64,000 nucleotides of DNA. It comes from Onthophagus taurus (lineage: Eukaryota > Arthropoda > Insecta > Coleoptera > Scarabaeidae). Location of the stretch: positions 7,750,001 through 7,814,000 of the forward strand of contig NC_091967.1 in the NCBI RefSeq assembly GCF_036711975.1, read 5' to 3'. The notes below the pieces were generated by a model. The model saw nothing but the letters and a program-made list of their open reading frames with translations, did no database searches and was not told the origin of the DNA. Each line of letters opens with the position of its first letter. Position 1 is the first letter of the stretch. The position numbers and the translations under genes are program-made. Positions 60,776 through 64,000 of this stretch are shown piece by piece.

Positions 60776-61792
60776 TTAACTTCCACATAAATTAAACAAT
60801 TTGAATACCTCTGGAGTATCGTTGTAGAAACATTGTGCTAAGATAAAAGCTATTTCACATTTATCAGTTAATTCGAGACCTTCATCTTTACAAACTTCTA
60901 AAGCATGAAGAGTTGGTGCCCTTCTTGGTTCTGGTAAGGTTGGTACTCGTGATTTCGCTATATTATAATCTAAATGACCATCAGGACTTACTAAGCGAGT
61001 CATTTGCAGAATGCAAGCCACATAACACTTAAAAAAAATTATTTATGTTAAGCGTTGATGCACAATTTTTATTCCATGTTCATACATAAACTCGGCGTAT
61101 TCCCTGAGTTGTCTATACGATGAATAAATCAAAGAAAATTAACTTTACCATTAGAAACATTTTCAAGTAATAATTATTTATATCTTTCTTACAATTGTTA
61201 TTAAATAAAATGATAAATAAGTCGTTTAGTAATTATATGTACTGTATAATTTAGAACGTAAAATTTTTTTGACATTTTATAAATTAGCGCCATCTTGTAG
61301 TTTATTCGAATATTTCAAAAGTTTTTTTAGGTTATGATTGAACTATATTTTTGTTAAATTTGCACGACTTATCCCGTATATTTGTAGTTCTTAGTCTAGT
61401 GTTACTTCTAATGCTTATCATAATTAACATTTAAATTCGATTTCATAATCTATTTGAGCAGATCTAACTAAAATTTTAATGATAACCTCACCTTTCCTTT
61501 TTTAGTAATTCCTTTAAAATTGCCACTTTTAATTTGATCTAATTCAGCTAAAAATGTACTAATTAATACAAAAAATATCCTATAAAATAATTTTACCATC
61601 CTCCGATTTAGTTTTTGATTTGCAAGATTTCCTCATCAATTTCCCGGCTTGTATAACTTGTTCCTCTGTTAACTTTCCAATAAAAGAAATAAAATAAAAC
61701 AAAATTTGCAAATTAATTAAACTTACACTGTTTGCTGTTAAACAATAAGTAACGTAACCAAATAAGATTAAAATCGCCGTAAAACCCTTCAT
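60776..61792 (-). CDS. Odorant-binding protein (classic PBP/GOBP), copy 1
   Basis: Exons 61792-61727, 61672-61597, 61547-61492 and 61027-60776 give 149 residues. An N-terminal signal peptide (MKGFTAILILFGYVTYCLTA) is followed by an all-helical OBP fold. The six conserved cysteines are KSCKSK, CYVAC (C2-x3-C3), VCKDEG, and CEIAFILAQC (C5-x8-C6). These secreted carriers bind small hydrophobic ligands in sensillar lymph or haemolymph. Exon 4 alone covers what its paralogue at 62.9-63.6 kb encodes in four exons, and the intron before CYVAC is absent from the paralogue. Confidence 0.93.
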
Positions 61793-61840
61793 TGTTGATA
61801 TTTTCTTAAAAAATAATTTGATACAGGAAATGAAATGAGT

Positions 61841-61848
61841 TTTTATAA
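61841..61848 (-). promoter_or_regulatory. TATA box of OBP copy 1
   Basis: On the minus strand, TATAAAAA lies about 50 bp upstream of the start codon, giving a short 5' UTR of about 20 bases. Confidence 0.6.
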
Positions 61849-62116
61849 TCAATTTTTGGTGTCCATGGCACGGGGTAATTACTGAAATCGTTTTGTCGCT
61901 TTAAAAGGAAATCAGGGTGTTAATTAAGGTTGGTTTAATTAATGCTTCTAAGGAAGTAATTAAAAAATGAGTGGTTTGAATAGAAAGCCCGATAATTTTT
62001 GAGCCTATATAAAGATTTTTTTTGATTTTACATAAACAGTTTGCAGAAATCAAAAAATACTAGTAGGTAGTATTTTATTTAAAAAAAAATGTGCGTTAAT
62101 AATTATAACTTAATTT

Positions 62117-62634
62117 CTATAAAGCGATAGGCAGTGTTGAAACTTCTTCTTTAACTTCATTATAACTATCCAAATAATCAGCGTGTTCTTTAATTAACAC
62201 CATCAAACTGCCTCGTTTAACTCCTAAAGCGGCTCCTAAATCTGCTCTACTTGGTGTGTAACAATACGGAATATTTTTTTCTTCACAAACAGCCGGTAAA
62301 TGACACATAATCTCAATTGGTGTTACATCTCCGGCAAAAACTACAATACCAGTTTCACCTTTACGTAAATGTGTTTGAACATCTTTTAAGCCTTTTCTTA
62401 CAAAATTCTTATGTTTTTCAGCTAAAAAAACGTTTAATTATCAAATAATTATTGCAATTTTAATTAATTCGCACCTTTTTTAATAAGTTTATAGATCTTT
62501 TTCGTTAACTTTTTCGAAGCCATCGGTTTTGCAATTATACTTACAAATTGAAGCTTTTCATCGTAAGTTAATTCTTCTTTCTTTACCGGTACTGAATCTT
62601 CCTCAGATTTAACAACAACGTTTTCTATTGCCAT
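62117..62634 (-). CDS. NHP2: NHP2, H/ACA ribonucleoprotein subunit 2
   Basis: Exons 62634-62475 and 62421-62117 give 154 residues (human 153). L7Ae/L30e RNA-binding fold: [55 protein letters not shown] and [15 protein letters not shown]. It is a core subunit of H/ACA snoRNPs (with dyskerin, NOP10 and GAR1) that guide rRNA pseudouridylation in the nucleolus, and of scaRNPs. The acidic, lysine-rich N-terminal tail ([13 protein letters not shown]) is normal for the eukaryotic protein. It lies between two OBP genes in the same orientation with gaps of 265-325 bp. Confidence 0.96.
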
Positions 62635-62732
62635 ATTATTACTTTTTTAATGCTTTTAACTAGAACACGTGTTGATTTTTTAGGTTATGTTTACAAACTT
62701 TTCAAGTTTATTTGACAGATTCAGAAAAATGT

Positions 62733-62742
62733 GGCGCCATCT
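62733..62742. promoter_or_regulatory. AGATGGCGCC motif upstream of NHP2
   Basis: GGCGCCATCT (AGATGGCGCC on the other strand) lies 100 bp upstream of NHP2, between it and the OBP gene. Same recurrent word as at 52773 and 58965. Confidence 0.35.
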
Positions 62743-62898
62743 ATTTAATTATTGGTAAGAGCCAAAATGTAATATACCGGGTGTTGGAAAAATTAATTAA
62801 AATAAAAAATGTTTTAATGCTTTTCTAACTTTATTTTAATAGTGTTTATTTAAAGGTTCATCAAAATATATTCAAAACATCGAGAACGTTATTATTTG

Positions 62899-63601
62899 TT
62901 ATGGTATAATGTAATGCTGAAAAAGAAAATTAAAGTAGTTGAACTCGAGGGTGGTTGATTTTTTACCTCTGGACCACTGTCGTAACTGCATTTTGCTATT
63001 GTGACGGCTATGTCACATTTTTGGGTTAAATCATCACCTAAATTATTAAAAAAAAAAGATTTTGTAACGAATCATAAACATAACCTACAAAAAAATTAAA
63101 ATTTACCTGCCGTTTTGCATTCATTTAAAGCATGAGAAGCGGGAGCTCTTCTTGGTTCGGGTAATAGCGGAACTTGTTTCATTCCACTTTCATAATCGAT
63201 ATGCCCATCTTTTTTAACCTACAAGTTATTAAAAGTTAAAATTATTTGTTATTTATCGGAGAGAAATACCATTTTCATCATTCCTAAAGCACAATGTAGA
63301 TAACACTTTCCAGCTTCCGTTGGATTATCAAATTTTCCCTGAATGAAACCATCCAATTCATCTAAAAAGAGACTAAGCCAATTTGAGATTTACTAAAATT
63401 GGAGTACTTTTACCAATATCGGCTTTATATTTTGTACTACATGATCTCCTAATTAATTTTCCGGTTTGCTTAATCTGTGCTTCTGTTAACTTTAAGAAAA
63501 GATTAAAAGAATACTTATTTGATTTAAACTATTTTAACACTTACACAAAACACAACATCAGAACACACAAATATTCCGAACAAACCAAGAAAAATTTTCA
63601 T
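62899..63601 (-). CDS. Odorant-binding protein (classic PBP/GOBP), copy 2
   Basis: Six exons: 63601-63545, 63489-63414, 63361-63270, 63218-63107, 63037-62967 and 62916-62899, giving 141 residues. Signal peptide MKIFLGLFGIFVCSDVVFC. Six cysteines: RSCSTK, KCYLHC, ECKTAG, KCDIAVTIAKC. Clearly paralogous to the 60.8-kb copy: LTEAQIKQTGKLIRRSC here, LTEEQVIQAGKLMRKSC there, and LPEPRRAP in both. The last exon adds only HYIIP, so its border is the least certain. Every phase agrees. Confidence 0.92.
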
Positions 63602-63690
63602 TTTTCGCCTTTGTATCTGCATCGGAAATTTTCAATTAAAATTAAATCATCAATTCCGGTTTTATTTAAATAAACTCGACGTGGGTAATT

Positions 63691-63698
63691 TTTATACC
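63691..63698 (-). promoter_or_regulatory. TATA box of OBP copy 2
   Basis: Minus-strand TATAAAAA about 90 bp upstream of the start codon, inside AAGGTATAAAAATTACCC. Confidence 0.5.
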
Positions 63699-63701
63699 TT
63701 G

Positions 63702-64000
63702 GAGTTGTAATTCTAAAGTAATGCTTCAATTAGGACAACCTAATCGGCACAGTAATTTTAGGTTTTACTAAAATTACAGTATAAGTTTATTAATTAAAGT
63801 ATACTAATTCGAGTTGATTGAAGAGTATAGACAGGATGTTGCGTGTTTAATTCTAACTATATAAAGACATTTTTCCAAGGAACAGTCTTTGTTTTTGAAA
63901 TGATACAGAAATGTGAGATGTTCGTTATTTATATTTTAAATAAATCGTTTTTTTAAAAAATATACATCAGTAGTTTTTATTTTATGTCCAAATTCCATCA
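63702..64000. other. Window end, no gene seen
   Basis: AT-rich upstream region of the OBP gene. A TTTTAGGTTTTACTAAAA inverted piece is the only structure noted. Confidence 0.45.

Overview
The window is animal nuclear DNA, almost certainly from an insect and plausibly a beetle. It is strongly AT-rich, with spliced genes, many introns of only about 50-100 bp, arthropod-type TATA plus TCAGT core promoters, classic six-cysteine odorant-binding proteins, and P-superfamily and Jockey-clade transposable elements. I cannot fix the species. Exon borders were placed by hand from GT/AG signals, reading phase and protein family knowledge.

Layout. 0.1-1.0 kb: ARFRP1 (minus), a small Golgi GTPase. 1.4-2.5 kb: a poorly understood minus-strand multi-exon gene. 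4.5-10.6 kb: a mobile-element block. Here a 4.5-kb P-superfamily element with an uninterrupted 896-codon THAP-transposase model sits inside the reverse-transcriptase region of a dead Jockey-type LINE, flanked by a 10-bp direct repeat. 12.7-46.3 kb: one very large nitric oxide synthase gene (NOS, plus strand), with 20 coding exons per transcript, at least three alternative first exons and introns loaded with MITEs, LINE scraps and a MULE-like element. 46.8-59.9 kb: compact housekeeping genes. These are an unrecognised disordered protein, CHERP (minus), a 64-codon ORF, OGFOD1 (minus), TBC1D7 (plus), a GDP-fucose transporter (plus) and RhoBTB (plus). 60.8-63.6 kb: two paralogous odorant-binding protein genes (minus) flanking the H/ACA snoRNP gene NHP2 (minus).

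The main points of interest are: (1) the P element that looks whole, nested in a LINE; (2) a tandem duplication in NOS that copied TATA box, initiator and first coding exon together, one copy carrying a minimal overlapping uORF; (3) a frame-neutral NOS exon that exactly encodes the autoinhibitory insert of the FMN domain; (4) several MITE families in NOS introns that share one palindromic cassette, three of them lying 5-21 bp past a 5' splice site; (5) a 2.5-kb long-TIR, 11-bp-TSD MULE-like element in NOS intron 11, with nested MITEs, beside an 84-bp MITE whose empty site is preserved in a duplicated block; (6) the two OBP paralogues, whose intron patterns suggest loss of the 3' introns through partial cDNA.

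I saw no rRNA, tRNA, CRISPR array or virus-derived element.
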